Positions 40,890-50,260 of a DNA stretch of 64,000 nucleotides are shown piece by piece. The translations under genes were made by a program, and so were the position numbers. The stretch spans positions 257,761-321,760 of the forward strand of contig NZ_JAMHJQ010000002.1 in NCBI RefSeq assembly GCF_023534745.1, given 5' to 3'. The notes under the pieces are model-generated. The model was not told the origin of the DNA, made no database searches, and was given only the letters and a program-made list of their open reading frames with translations. Within the stretch, counting starts at the first letter, position 1. The number at the start of each line of letters is the position of its first letter. Origin of the DNA: Streptomyces sp. 35G-GA-8. Its GTDB lineage: Bacteria; Actinomycetota; Actinomycetes; Streptomycetales; Streptomycetaceae.

Positions 40890-41717
40890 GTGAACGCATC
40901 TGTTATCCCGGCCAACGCCGACGGACCCGACCCCCTGGCCGCCGCCGACGCCGCCGCCACCCGCCTGCGCGAGCTGACCGGCGCCGAGACGCATGACGTC
41001 GCCCTGGTGATGGGCTCCGGCTGGGCGCCGGCCGTCGACGCGCTCGGCACCCCCGAGGCGGAGTTCCCCGTGACCGAGCTCCCCGGCTTCCCGCCGCCGG
41101 CCGTGGCCGGCCACGGCGGCAGAATCCGCTCGTACCGGATCGCCGAGAAGCGCGCGCTGGTCTTCCTGGGCCGTACGCACTACTACGAGGGCCGCGGGGT
41201 CGCCGCCGTCGCGCACGGCGTACGTACCGCGGTGGCCGCGGGCTGCAAGACCGTCGTCCTGACCAACGGCTGCGGCGGGCTGCGCGAGGGCATGCGCCCC
41301 GGCCAGCCCGTGCTGATCAGCGACCACATCAATCTGACGGCCGTCTCCCCGATCGTCGGCGCGAACTTCGTGGACCTGACGGACCTGTACTCGCCGCGCC
41401 TGCGCGCGCTGTGCAAGGAGATCGACCCGGCCCTCGAAGAGGGGGTGTACGTGCAGTTCCCCGGCCCCCACTACGAGACGCCCGCCGAGATCAACATGGT
41501 CCGCGTCATGGGCGGCGACCTCGTCGGCATGTCCACCGTCCTGGAGGCCATCGCGGCCCGCGAGGCGGGCGCCGAGGTGCTGGGGATCTCGCTGGTCACG
41601 AACCTGGCCGCGGGCATCTCGGGCGCACCCCTCAACCACGAGGAGGTCCTTCAGGCGGGCCGCGACTCGGCGACCCAGATGGGTGCTCTGCTCGCCCAGG
41701 TGCTTGAGCGCGTCTAA
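40890..41717 (+). CDS. deoD: Purine nucleoside phosphorylase
   Basis: A 275-aa enzyme that splits purine (deoxy)nucleosides with phosphate into base and (deoxy)ribose-1-phosphate. It belongs to the trimeric class (PNP/MTAP family): [75 protein letters not shown] and [14 protein letters not shown] are the family blocks. GTG 40890 is set by a leaderless promoter. The next gene encodes a phosphosugar mutase that can use the sugar-1-phosphate product. The symbol follows common streptomycete usage; punA would be equally valid. Confidence 0.92.
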   Translation: MNASVIPANADGPDPLAAADAAATRLRELTGAETHDVALVMGSGWAPAVDALGTPEAEFPVTELPGFPPPAVAGHGGRIRSYRIAEKRALVFLGRTHYYEGRGVAAVAHGVRTAVAAGCKTVVLTNGCGGLREGMRPGQPVLISDHINLTAVSPIVGANFVDLTDLYSPRLRALCKEIDPALEEGVYVQFPGPHYETPAEINMVRVMGGDLVGMSTVLEAIAAREAGAEVLGISLVTNLAAGISGAPLNHEEVLQAGRDSATQMGALLAQVLERV

Positions 41718-41800
41718 GCCGCGTCCGAGTCGGGAATGACATCCCGCCGGGGCCACGCCGTCGGCCCCGGCAGCACAGCTACCAGGAGGTGCCCCCCACC

Positions 41801-43465
41801 GTGCAGCAGGACGCCACGCATCAGGACCTCATCGCGCGGGCCAAGGCCTGGCAGGCCGAGGACCCCGACAGCGACACCCGCGAAGAGCTGGGAAAGATCA
41901 TCGACGCCGGGGACACCGGCACCCTGGCGGAACGGTTCGCCGGGACGCTCCAGTTCGGCACCGCCGGGCTGCGCGGCGAACTGGGCGCCGGGCCCATGCG
42001 GATGAACCGCGCGGTGGTCATCCGCGCCGCGGCCGGGCTCGCCGCGTACCTCAAGGCCGAAGGCCATGGTGACGGCCTGGTCGTCATCGGATACGACGCC
42101 CGCTACAAGTCCGCCGACTTCGCCCGGGACACGGCGGCCGTGATGACCGGCGCCGGGCTGCGCGCCGCCGTACTGCCCCGGCCGCTGCCGACGCCCGTCC
42201 TCGCCTTCGCCGTACGGCATCTCGGCGCCGTCGCGGGCGTGGAGGTCACCGCCAGCCACAACCCGCCCCAGGACAACGGCTACAAGGTGTATCTCGGCGG
42301 CGGCTCCCAGATCGTGCCGCCCGCCGACGGCGAGATCGCGGCCCGGATCGCCGCGGTCGGCCCGCTGGCCGGCGTGGCCCGGCCCGACGGCGGCTGGGAG
42401 ATCCTGGGTGAGGAGGTCCTGGCGGCGTATCTGGAACGTACGGACGCGGTCCTGACCCCCGGCACCCCCCGCACCGCGCGCGTCGTGCACACGGCGCTGC
42501 ACGGCGTCGGTACGGAAACCCTCCTGGCGGCCTTCGCGCGGGCCGGATTCCCGGAGCCCGTGCTCGTGGCGGAGCAGGCCGAGCCCGATCCGGCCTTCCC
42601 GACCGTCTCGTTCCCGAACCCGGAGGAGCCGGGCGCGATGGATCTGGCCTTCGCCACCGCCCGGCGCGTACGGCCCGACCTGATCATCGCGAACGACCCG
42701 GACGCGGACCGCTGCGCCGTCGCCGTCCCCGACGACACGGTCGTCAGCGGCTGGCGGACGCTGACCGGCGACGAGGTCGGCGCGCTGCTCGCGGCCCATC
42801 TCGTCCACAAGGGCGCGACGGGCACCTTCGCCGAGTCGATCGTCTCCTCCTCCCTCCTCGGCCGGATCGCCGGGGCGGCCGAGCTGGGGTACGAGGAGAC
42901 GCTGACCGGCTTCAAGTGGATCGCCCGTGTCAAGGGTCTGCGGTACGGCTACGAGGAGGCGCTCGGCTACTGCGTCGACCCCGACGGCGTCCGCGACAAG
43001 GACGGCATCACGGCCGCGCTGCTGGTGGCCGAGCTGGCCTCCGAACTGAAGGCCAAGGACCGCACGCTCACCGATCTCCTGGACGATCTGGCCGTCACCT
43101 ACGGCCTGCACGCCACGGACCAGCTCTCGGTCCGCGTCCAGGTCTTGTCCCTGATCACCGACGCGATGCGCCAACTGCGCGAGAATCCGCCGACGGAGCT
43201 GGCGGGCCTGACCGTCGCCTCCGTCGAGGACCTGACGCAGGGTACGGACGCCCTCCCGCCGACGGACGGCCTGCGCTACCACCTGGAGGGCACGTACCGC
43301 GCCCGCGTCATCGTCAGGCCGAGCGGCACCGAGCCCAAGCTCAAGTGCTATCTGGAGGTCGTGATCCCGGTGGAGGACGCGACGGCGCTGACCACCGCGC
43401 GCGCGGCCGGTACGGACGTACTGGCGGCGCTGAAGCGGGACTTGGCTGTGGCGGCGGGTATCTGA
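41801..43465 (+). CDS. Phosphosugar mutase, probable phosphopentomutase/phosphoglucomutase
   Basis: A 554-aa alpha-D-phosphohexomutase family enzyme. The phosphoserine loop is VTASHNPPQDNGYK, the metal loop is DPDADRCAV, the sugar-binding loop contains GYEEALGYCVD, and the phosphate-binding loop is RPSGTEPKLKCYLEV. An N-terminal FGTAGLRGELGAGPMRMNR is typical of the PGM2/phosphopentomutase subgroup, which fits a role in converting ribose-1-phosphate from the upstream phosphorylase to ribose-5-phosphate. GTG 41801 is preferred, 11 nt after AGGAGG; GTG 41789 overlaps that site. Confidence 0.88.
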   Translation: MQQDATHQDLIARAKAWQAEDPDSDTREELGKIIDAGDTGTLAERFAGTLQFGTAGLRGELGAGPMRMNRAVVIRAAAGLAAYLKAEGHGDGLVVIGYDARYKSADFARDTAAVMTGAGLRAAVLPRPLPTPVLAFAVRHLGAVAGVEVTASHNPPQDNGYKVYLGGGSQIVPPADGEIAARIAAVGPLAGVARPDGGWEILGEEVLAAYLERTDAVLTPGTPRTARVVHTALHGVGTETLLAAFARAGFPEPVLVAEQAEPDPAFPTVSFPNPEEPGAMDLAFATARRVRPDLIIANDPDADRCAVAVPDDTVVSGWRTLTGDEVGALLAAHLVHKGATGTFAESIVSSSLLGRIAGAAELGYEETLTGFKWIARVKGLRYGYEEALGYCVDPDGVRDKDGITAALLVAELASELKAKDRTLTDLLDDLAVTYGLHATDQLSVRVQVLSLITDAMRQLRENPPTELAGLTVASVEDLTQGTDALPPTDGLRYHLEGTYRARVIVRPSGTEPKLKCYLEVVIPVEDATALTTARAAGTDVLAALKRDLAVAAGI

Positions 43466-43561
43466 GCCCCCGCCGCGCCCACGCGCGTACCGCAGTAGGG
43501 TGTCGGACTCCGCAGGGATCCGACAGCGACGGTGGGCCGCGAGGTGCGGCGGGGGTACGTG

Positions 43562-45607
43562 GTGGAAGCGTTGAAGGCGTTGCGTCCCGGAGACCCCGAT
43601 CGGGTGGGGCCCTACCGCATCGTGGGCCGGCTCGGCTCGGGCGGTATGGGCAGCGTGTTTCTGGGGCGCTCGCGCGGCGGGCGGACGGTGGCCGTCAAGG
43701 TCGTACGCCCGGATCTGGCCGAGGACCCGCAGTTCCGCCGCAGGTTCGTCCGGGAGGTCACCGCGATCCGGCGCGTGAACGGCGCCTTCACCGCGGGTGT
43801 GGTCGACGCCGATCCTGCGGCCGCCTCACCCTGGCTGGCCACGGTCTATGTACCGGGGATGGCGCTGAGCGACGCCGTCGCCGCGCACGGACCGTGGCCG
43901 CCGGGACCGGTCCTGACGCTCGCCTCGGGGCTGGCCGAGGCGCTGGGCGCGATCCACGCGGCGGGGGTGGTCCACCGCGATCTGAAGCCCTCGAACATCC
44001 TGCTCGCGCATGACGGCCCGCGCGTGATCGACTTCGGCATCTCGGTCGTCGGCGACGCCAGCGCGCTGACCCAGACCGGGATGATGGTGGGCACCCCGGG
44101 CTTCATGTCCCCCGAGCAGCTGACGGGCGATCCGATCAGCCCGGCGAGCGATGTGTTCTCCCTCGGCGCGGTCCTCGCGTACGCCGCCACGGGGGCGGGC
44201 CCGTTCGGTACGGGGGCGCCGCACGCACTGCACTACCGGACGGTGCACGAGACGCCCCGCCTCGACCGACTGCCCCCCGAATTGGGCCCCTTGGTGGACC
44301 ACTGCCTCGCCAAGGAACCCGGCCGACGCCCCACCGTGACCGCTCTCCTGCACCACCTGTCCGGGACCGGCGAGTACGCCGCCCCGGCACCGGCCCGCGG
44401 CTGGCTGCCGGAACCGCTCGCCCGGACCGTGGAACTCCACGCCGTCCAGGAGCCGCCGCCAACGCCCCTGACCCGCCGCCGGGCGCTGTTCGGCCTCGCG
44501 GGGGTCTCCGCCGCGGCGGGCATCGGTTACGGCGCCTGGCGGCTCACCCGCACCGACGGCAGCGATCCCGACGACGCCTCGTCCGCCCCCCAGCAGAGCC
44601 CGACGGTCCCCCGGCGGCCCGGCGCCGAGCGCTGGAGGTCCGCGGTCGCCACCGGCGACGGCCGCGACGACGCCGACGGGGCGCTGGCCGTGGCCAACGG
44701 CATGGTCTACTTCCCCGGCCGGAAGGGCCTGTACGCGGTATCGGCCGCCAACGGCACGGAACGATGGACCCACACCACCAGCGCCACGGACGGCACGCTG
44801 GTGCCCACCCCCGCCGTGACCGCCGACACCGTCTGCGTCGTCGTCGGCGACATCCTGCGCGCGCTGGACGCGGACACCGGCGAGCGGAGGTGGGCGACCT
44901 CCGAACTGAACGTCGCCGACGCCGGCCCGTCGGCGGCCGGCGACACGGTCTCCTTCCTCGGCAGCAGCGGCACCTCGACCGTCCTGTACGCGGTGTCCAC
45001 GGCGACCGAGAAGATCCAGCTGGAGACCTCCGCCGACCTCGAATACGCCGAATCCGCGCGCATGGCCGACGGCACGGTCTACACCAGCAGCGGAGGCGCC
45101 CTGTACGCGTACGACCCGGCCACCGGACAACGGAAATGGCGCCATCTGACCCCGGCGGTCCGGCTCTCGGACGTGGCCGTGTCCGGCGACACCGTGTACG
45201 TCACCGTATTCGGCGAGAACGGCACCTCCCTCGCGGCGGTATCCACGAACGGGACGGAGAAATGGCTCGCCACCCCGGAGGACGGCGGCTCGTTCCGGGG
45301 CCCCCCGGTCGTGGCCGACGACACGGTCTACGTCTGCGGCGGGACCACCCTGTACGCCCTGCACACGAAAACCGGCGCCCCGAAGTGGCGAACCCCCTTC
45401 ACCACGGCGCTCCACCCGACCCCGAGCGCCGAGAACGGCACGGTCTGCGTGGCGGCCGACACCACCCTGCACGCGCTGCACGCGGACACGGGCAAGAAGA
45501 AATGGACCTACCCGGCCGACGAACCCCTCCGCACGGGCCCACTGCTGTCCGGCCCCGCGGCCTACGTGACCGGCGCGTCGGGCACCCTGTACGCGATAAC
45601 GGCGTAG
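43562..45607 (+). CDS. Membrane Ser/Thr protein kinase with PQQ-like beta-propeller
   Basis: A 681-aa kinase. Cytoplasmic kinase domain: GRLGSGGMGSVFLG (G-loop, 22-35), VAVKVV (Lys46), VVHRDLKPSNILL (catalytic loop), VIDFGIS, GTPGFMSPEQL. One transmembrane helix (ALFGLAGVSAAAGIGYGAW, about 310-330) leads to an external ~340-residue domain made of PQQ-type repeats (GKLYAV / LYALHTKTGAPKWR / LHALHADTGKKKW), probably a ligand-binding propeller. Possible starts are GTG 43532, 43559 and 43562; GGGGG lies 7 nt before the last. No substrate is evident. Confidence 0.87.
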   Translation: MEALKALRPGDPDRVGPYRIVGRLGSGGMGSVFLGRSRGGRTVAVKVVRPDLAEDPQFRRRFVREVTAIRRVNGAFTAGVVDADPAAASPWLATVYVPGMALSDAVAAHGPWPPGPVLTLASGLAEALGAIHAAGVVHRDLKPSNILLAHDGPRVIDFGISVVGDASALTQTGMMVGTPGFMSPEQLTGDPISPASDVFSLGAVLAYAATGAGPFGTGAPHALHYRTVHETPRLDRLPPELGPLVDHCLAKEPGRRPTVTALLHHLSGTGEYAAPAPARGWLPEPLARTVELHAVQEPPPTPLTRRRALFGLAGVSAAAGIGYGAWRLTRTDGSDPDDASSAPQQSPTVPRRPGAERWRSAVATGDGRDDADGALAVANGMVYFPGRKGLYAVSAANGTERWTHTTSATDGTLVPTPAVTADTVCVVVGDILRALDADTGERRWATSELNVADAGPSAAGDTVSFLGSSGTSTVLYAVSTATEKIQLETSADLEYAESARMADGTVYTSSGGALYAYDPATGQRKWRHLTPAVRLSDVAVSGDTVYVTVFGENGTSLAAVSTNGTEKWLATPEDGGSFRGPPVVADDTVYVCGGTTLYALHTKTGAPKWRTPFTTALHPTPSAENGTVCVAADTTLHALHADTGKKKWTYPADEPLRTGPLLSGPAAYVTGASGTLYAITA

Positions 45608-45626
45608 GGCCCGCGCCCCGGACGGA

Positions 45627-45648
45627 CTCCTGTCGTCGCCCACAGGAG
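45627..45648. terminator. Candidate convergent terminator
   Basis: CTCCTGT (45627-45633) pairs with ACAGGAG (45642-45648) between the kinase gene and the convergent Nudix operon. Confidence 0.5.
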
Positions 45649-45665
45649 CGCGGGCGCCGGAGCGA

Positions 45666-46136
45666 TCAGGCTGTCCGGTCGCGCCAGGTGTCGAGAACGG
45701 CCTGCACAGCGTCGGAGACCTGGCCTTGCTGGTCCCGGTCGGCCCACAAGTGAGCGTCGTGCTCAGTCAGTGTCACCGTCTGGCCGGCCGAGGTAGCTGT
45801 GGCGGTGAAGTTGAACTGGCGCGTGACCCGGCCGCTGCCGGAGCGGTAGTCGAAGTGGCCGAGGTAGGCACCGACAGCGGCGACGGTCAGCCCCGTCTCC
45901 TCGGCAACCTCTCGATGCAGGGCCTCGATCAACGTCTCACCGTCGTCGACGCCTCCCGAGGGAAGCTCCCACAACCCCCCGAGGTAGTCGTCGGCGGTGC
46001 GCCGCAGCAGCAGGACCTGCCCCTCCGGGTTGGCGATGACGGCGCCGACGACGGTCTTCTCGATGCCCTCATGCTGAGCGGCGCGGGTGAGGTCTTCGAC
46101 GAGCGCGATGTCGACGGGGGGCGGAGACGGACTCAT
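45666..46136 (-). CDS. Nudix hydrolase
   Basis: A 156-aa protein with an intact Nudix box: GGVDDGETLIEALHREVAEETGL (G-x5-E-x7-REV-x-EE-x-G). Preceding strands VVGAVIANPEGQVLLLRRTADDYLGGLWELPSG fit the MutT-like group. ATG 46136 overlaps the aminotransferase stop (ATGA), so it is the third gene of a coupled operon. It may hydrolyse a nucleotide-linked intermediate of the pathway that the two upstream genes suggest (inference). Confidence 0.88.
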   Translation of the reverse strand: MSPSPPPVDIALVEDLTRAAQHEGIEKTVVGAVIANPEGQVLLLRRTADDYLGGLWELPSGGVDDGETLIEALHREVAEETGLTVAAVGAYLGHFDYRSGSGRVTRQFNFTATATSAGQTVTLTEHDAHLWADRDQQGQVSDAVQAVLDTWRDRTA

Positions 46137-47386
46137 AGAAGGTCCTTCACGTGGGAAGCGACTTTGGTGATGGCCGCGGTGTAGGCGTCGGCGAGAGGCA
46201 CGTCGTCCTCGCGATGCCACACAGGCAGCTTGAGGCTGGTGGCGTGCACGTGCTCGGCAACCGGGAAATCCCCGGCGGCCGGGCCCTCGTAGTCAGCGTA
46301 TCCAGGCAGCAGAGCACTGGGGCGCTGGAAGAGGGGATGGATGCCCAGCGGGCAGGTCGCGCCCGGCAGATCCACCTCGATGGCGCCCTCGGCGTGTACG
46401 GCTTCGACGAACCGCCGGATCGGCAACCCGCCGAGCGCTGCCGTCTCGTACCGCAGCGGCAGCGTGTACCAGGACGGCCGGGCGGAGGCGGGCACACGCG
46501 GCACGCGGATGCCGGGCACTCCGTCCAGGGCCGCACACATCCGGGCCGCCACGGCCCGCCGCCCGGCCAGGGAGGTGTCCAGGCGAGGGAGTTGCGCGTG
46601 GGCAAGAGCGGCGGCGAGCGGATGGATGCGGAGTTTCAGGCCCATGCCGGTGACCGCGAAACGCGCCAGCGGGTGAGTGCCTGGGATCTCGCTGCGACAC
46701 CGCTTGTTGAACTGGCCGTGCAGCAGCACCCGGTAGTACAACTCGCTGTCGTCGGTCGCCACGAACCCGCCCTCGCCGGCGGACAGCGGCTTCGGGCCGT
46801 TGAGGCTGAACGCCGCGGCGGTGCCGAACGAACCGGTGCGTCGGCCGTTCCAGGAGGCGCCGTGAGCGTGGGAGCCGTCTTCGAGCAGCATCAGGCCATG
46901 CGCATCGGCGAACGCGACCAAGACATCCATGTTCTCGGGCAGGCCCCACAGATGCACGGCCACCACGGCTTTCGTACGGGCCGTGAGCCGCCGGGCGGCG
47001 TCATCGACGTCGAGCTGCCCGTGGTCGTCGACGTCGACGAGGACAGGGTGGGCGCCGAGGTGGAAGAGCGGTGTGGCGGTGGCGTGGAAAGTGAGCGCGG
47101 GCACCATCACCTCGTCGCCCGGACCGACCCCTGCGGCCGCGTACATCGAGTGCAGCGCGGCGGTACCCGTGCAGGTGGTCACGGTATGCCGGACGCCGAG
47201 GTAGGCGGCGAGCGCGTCTTCCAGGTCGGCGACGATGCCGGAGCGGTCCGGGATCGAGACGGCTGCCTCCAACTGGTGGGCTACGGCCTCACGGTCGGAC
47301 CCGGCGATGGGCGGCCACGCGAAGTGCGGGCCCGGCAGAGTAATGGCCGGTTCGCCGCCCAACAGGGCGAGAGGGGAGTGATTCAT
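46133..47386 (-). CDS. DegT/DnrJ/EryC1/StrS aminotransferase
   Basis: A 417-aa PLP sugar/cyclitol aminotransferase. Landmarks: TVTTCTGTAALHSMYAAAGVGPGDEVMVPALTFHATATPL, LLEDGSHAHGASWNGRRTGSFG (PLP-binding Asp and the His/Gln position), and FSLNGPKPLSAGEGGFV, where the Lys near residue 199 forms the Schiff base. Enzymes of this class convert keto-sugars or inososes to amino compounds using glutamine or glutamate. Overlaps the oxidoreductase upstream (ATGA, 47386-47383) and the Nudix gene downstream. Confidence 0.88.
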   Translation of the reverse strand: MNHSPLALLGGEPAITLPGPHFAWPPIAGSDREAVAHQLEAAVSIPDRSGIVADLEDALAAYLGVRHTVTTCTGTAALHSMYAAAGVGPGDEVMVPALTFHATATPLFHLGAHPVLVDVDDHGQLDVDDAARRLTARTKAVVAVHLWGLPENMDVLVAFADAHGLMLLEDGSHAHGASWNGRRTGSFGTAAAFSLNGPKPLSAGEGGFVATDDSELYYRVLLHGQFNKRCRSEIPGTHPLARFAVTGMGLKLRIHPLAAALAHAQLPRLDTSLAGRRAVAARMCAALDGVPGIRVPRVPASARPSWYTLPLRYETAALGGLPIRRFVEAVHAEGAIEVDLPGATCPLGIHPLFQRPSALLPGYADYEGPAAGDFPVAEHVHATSLKLPVWHREDDVPLADAYTAAITKVASHVKDLL

Positions 47387-48384
47387 GCCAGGAACTCCTT
47401 CGGGTCCACAGGCAGGTTGGTAGCCAGCGAGGCGTAGGCGGCGGCCAGAAAGGCGACGTGCGGCAGGTGTACGGACGGGCCCGACGGGTTGGGGCTGGAG
47501 CGATCCAGGACGCGGCAGAAGCGGTCGATCTGCGCTGCGGGCACACAGTGCGCGGCGGATTCCCGTCGCAGCGACTCGATCTCCCGGCCTGCCGGGTCCA
47601 AGCGCCGCACCGCGTCGCGCTCGATGACCACAGTGCCGTACGGACCGGTGACGGCCAGGCGCTCGCCGGCCGGCCCGGCTGAGCGGGAGACCAGCAGCGA
47701 GCCGTACAGGCCGGACTGGTAGGCAAGGTGGACCAGGGCGGTGTCCTCGGCGTCGTAATCCGCGCCGGGTACAGCGGCGGCCGAGGTATCGGCCAGCACG
47801 CGATCGGGCAAGCCGAAGTACCAGATCAGCAGGTCAATGAAGTGGTATCCCATGTCGGCCAGGCATCCGCCGCCCGCGAGCGCGGCCCGGCCGCGCCAGC
47901 CCGCGGCCGGGTCGGGGCAGCGGAGGGTGTAGCGGCCCTCGACCAGATACGGGGTGCCGATCCGCTCCAGCTGATCGACGGCCGCAACGTAGAGGGGGTG
48001 GAAGCGCCGCTGGACGGTGACCATCAGCTCGATCCCCGTCTTCTCACACAGGGCGGCCAGTTCGGCGGCCTCGTGCGGGTCGGTGGCGAACGGCTTCTCC
48101 TTCATCAGGTGCACCCCCGCCTTGGCACATGCCTCGATGACGCCCTGCCCGGCGTGATGCGGCACTGCGGCGATGACGAAGTCCGGCCGCGTCTCCTGTA
48201 GCAGGTGGGTCAGGTCGGTGAACCCGGGCACCTGCCACTGCTCAGCCTGCGCGGCCGTACGCTGCGGGTCCACATCGCATACGGCGACGAGTTCGGCGCG
48301 TCGGCAGGCGGCCAGAGCGGGAAGGTGGTCTTTCCGGGCTTGGCCGCCGAGTCCCACCACTGCGGCCCTCTTGGTCGTGTTCAT
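47383..48384 (-). CDS. Gfo/Idh/MocA family oxidoreductase
   Basis: A 333-aa NAD(P)-dependent sugar/cyclitol dehydrogenase. Rossmann motif AAVVGLGGQARKDHLPALAA at the N-terminus, the conserved MKEKPFATDPHEA (the catalytic EKP lysine) near residue 97, and the substrate His region GGGCLADMGYHFIDLLIWYFG. With the downstream aminotransferase it forms the classic oxidation-then-transamination pair. ATG 48384 is preferred with GAGG 8 nt upstream; GTG 48387 is an alternative. First gene of a three-gene operon divergent from an XRE regulator. Confidence 0.88.
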   Translation of the reverse strand: MNTTKRAAVVGLGGQARKDHLPALAACRRAELVAVCDVDPQRTAAQAEQWQVPGFTDLTHLLQETRPDFVIAAVPHHAGQGVIEACAKAGVHLMKEKPFATDPHEAAELAALCEKTGIELMVTVQRRFHPLYVAAVDQLERIGTPYLVEGRYTLRCPDPAAGWRGRAALAGGGCLADMGYHFIDLLIWYFGLPDRVLADTSAAAVPGADYDAEDTALVHLAYQSGLYGSLLVSRSAGPAGERLAVTGPYGTVVIERDAVRRLDPAGREIESLRRESAAHCVPAAQIDRFCRVLDRSSPNPSGPSVHLPHVAFLAAAYASLATNLPVDPKEFLA

Positions 48385-48502
48385 CACTCACACCTCTTCG
48401 AAGACGACGACGGTGCCCCGCCGTCTGCGGGCCACCTGCGCTTGGAGGAGACCGCGCCCGCGGCCGTCGGCGGCAGGGACGTTGGCGGGGCACGCAAAGC
48501 CG

Positions 48503-48519
48503 TTTGCATCTGATGCAAA
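48503..48519. promoter_or_regulatory. Operator-like palindrome in the divergent promoter region
   Basis: TTTGCATC-t-GATGCAAA is a perfect 8-bp inverted repeat, AT-rich against a GC-rich background, flanked by a direct repeat GCAAAGCC. It lies between the oxidoreductase operon (starting 48384) and the XRE gene (48591), a natural position for control of both. Confidence 0.6.
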
Positions 48520-48590
48520 GCCCCTTCTCGCCCCGGCGGGCACCGCTACGGTGAGGAGCGGCACGCCTCAGGGCTACGAGCGGGGACTGA

Positions 48591-49979
48591 ATGGATACGG
48601 TCGGAGCTCGGGCAGTGTCCGCGACGGGCATCGATCCTGGTGAGCTGGTCCGCCGCACCCGCAAGGATCTGCGTCTGACCCTGGCTCAGCTCGGTGAGCT
48701 GACCGGATACTCCGCGGCCCAGGTGTCCCGGTACGAGCGGGGCGTCTCGCCCCTGACGGACATGGTGGTGATGCGGCGCTTCGCCGACGCGCTCAACATC
48801 GCGCCCCAGGTGCTCGGCCTCACCCCTCAGCCTCGCCTACGACATGGTCACGCGATCGGGCCAACCACCGCCTACCCCCGTCTTCCGGCCCCTAGGGTTG
48901 CCGGTACGACTCGGCAGGACGGGGAGGATCCGGTGCGGCGACGGCAGTTGCTGGCGAACCTGGCGGTCACGGCCGCTGCGGCAACCGGCGCTCCCATGGT
49001 GTCCGGTGGCAGCACCCCGGTGAACGACGCCACGATCGGAGGACTGCTCGTCGACCGTCTCCGGGACGCCATGCTCGGTCTGCACACCGGCATGGCCGTC
49101 CCGCCCTCAGCAGCTCTGCACACCGATCTGTCCCGTGCCCTGACCGACTTCCACACCTGCCGTTACGGCAGTCTCGCCGTACGCCTGCCCCGGCTCATCT
49201 GCGCAGGTCACGCACGTACCGCGAGCGGCGACCGCACGGATCACGCCGCGCTGCTGGCACAGAGCTATCTGCTCGCCACCCGCATGCTGATCAAGCTGGA
49301 CGAGCAGCAACTCGGCTGGATGGCCGCGGACCGCGCACGCCAGATCGCAGAGGCGGCCGGTGACGCGCTCCTGGTCGCCGAATCCGCGAGGAACCTCGCG
49401 GTCCTGGCCCGCAAGGCCGGCTGGCACGACCAGGCGATGTCCATCGCCTTGACCGCCTCCGACCACCCGAGCCTGCGCGGCCCGGGGCCAGAACATGCCG
49501 CCGAACGCGGCCTGCTGATCCAGTCAGCCGCCTACACTGCCGCCCGCCGCGGCGACACAGTCGGGATGCGCGAGCTGACCGACGAAGCCGCGGCCATCGC
49601 CGCCGAACGTGGCGGCGCCACACTGCTGCGCGACCACGGCGGCGGCTTCAGTCCCACCACTGTCCAGCTCCACCGCGTCTCCGCCGAGAACTGGGCCGGG
49701 GATCCCTCAGCGGCACTCGCCGCCGCCCAGGCCGTGGCACCGCAGAGCCTGCCGAGCACCGAGCGCCGGGCCCGCTACTACACCGACATCGCCGCCGCGT
49801 TCGGCCGCTGGGGCCGCCGCGACGAATGCATCCGCGCTCTCATGGCCGCCGAACACCACGCGCCCGAGGAAACCCACGCCCGACCCGCGGTCAAATCCCT
49901 GGTCTCCGGACTGCTGGTCTCAGGACGCACCACCGCCGAACTCCGCGGACTCGCAGCCCGCGTCGGAGTCCTCACCTGA
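48591..49979 (+). CDS. XRE family regulator with TPR-like C-terminal domain
   Basis: A 462-aa protein. The N-terminal HTH is PGELVRRTRKDLRLTLAQLGELTGYSAAQVSRYERGVSPL. A conserved VRRRQLLANLAVTAAAATGAPM segment joins a long helical region with TPR-like repeats (AALLAQSYLLATRMLIKLDEQQLGWMAADRARQIAEAAGD, AAERGLLIQSAAYTAARRGDTVGMRELTDEAAAIA). Streptomycetes have many such regulators, often next to small partner genes; the ligand is unknown. The region is slightly less GC-biased than its flanks. Divergent from the oxidoreductase operon. Confidence 0.82.
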   Translation: MDTVGARAVSATGIDPGELVRRTRKDLRLTLAQLGELTGYSAAQVSRYERGVSPLTDMVVMRRFADALNIAPQVLGLTPQPRLRHGHAIGPTTAYPRLPAPRVAGTTRQDGEDPVRRRQLLANLAVTAAAATGAPMVSGGSTPVNDATIGGLLVDRLRDAMLGLHTGMAVPPSAALHTDLSRALTDFHTCRYGSLAVRLPRLICAGHARTASGDRTDHAALLAQSYLLATRMLIKLDEQQLGWMAADRARQIAEAAGDALLVAESARNLAVLARKAGWHDQAMSIALTASDHPSLRGPGPEHAAERGLLIQSAAYTAARRGDTVGMRELTDEAAAIAAERGGATLLRDHGGGFSPTTVQLHRVSAENWAGDPSAALAAAQAVAPQSLPSTERRARYYTDIAAAFGRWGRRDECIRALMAAEHHAPEETHARPAVKSLVSGLLVSGRTTAELRGLAARVGVLT

Positions 49980-50260
49980 GTGGAGGTGGCCGATCGGGTT
50001 GCCCACGGGGTCTCCTGCGGTCCGCCGACGACGGCGCGCAGCGCGGACTCCAGACACAGCGCATCCACCATAAGTGGATTCCTGCGAGTGAGGACTTCCT
50101 GCCGCCTCAGCCTCGCCTCGACGAAGGTCTCACGGCGCGACCGTATCCACTCCGCCCACGAGGCGTGGCTCACCGGCCGTACCGCTTATCTCATCTGGGG
50201 CGAACGCGTCATCGCACCGCGCTCCTGACCGTCCGCCCGGTCAGGAGCCGGGTCGCGACG
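49980..50260. other. Intergenic region with coding-like fragments
   Basis: The 281 bp between the XRE gene and the DoxX gene have open frames on both strands but no supported gene. On the plus strand the last ~25 codons before the TGA at 50226-50228 (HSAHEAWLTGRTAYLIWGERVIAPRS) look coding. On the minus strand a frame opening at 50173 (MSHASWAEWIRSRRETFVEARLRRQEVLTRRN) also looks plausible. Either could be a decayed gene. Confidence 0.3.

Noticed and set aside
43491-43512. A third copy of the deo palindrome in CACGCGCGTACC at 43480-43491
   Set aside because: It matches only the inner eight to nine bases, is not symmetric over 12 bp, and does not sit in a matching promoter.
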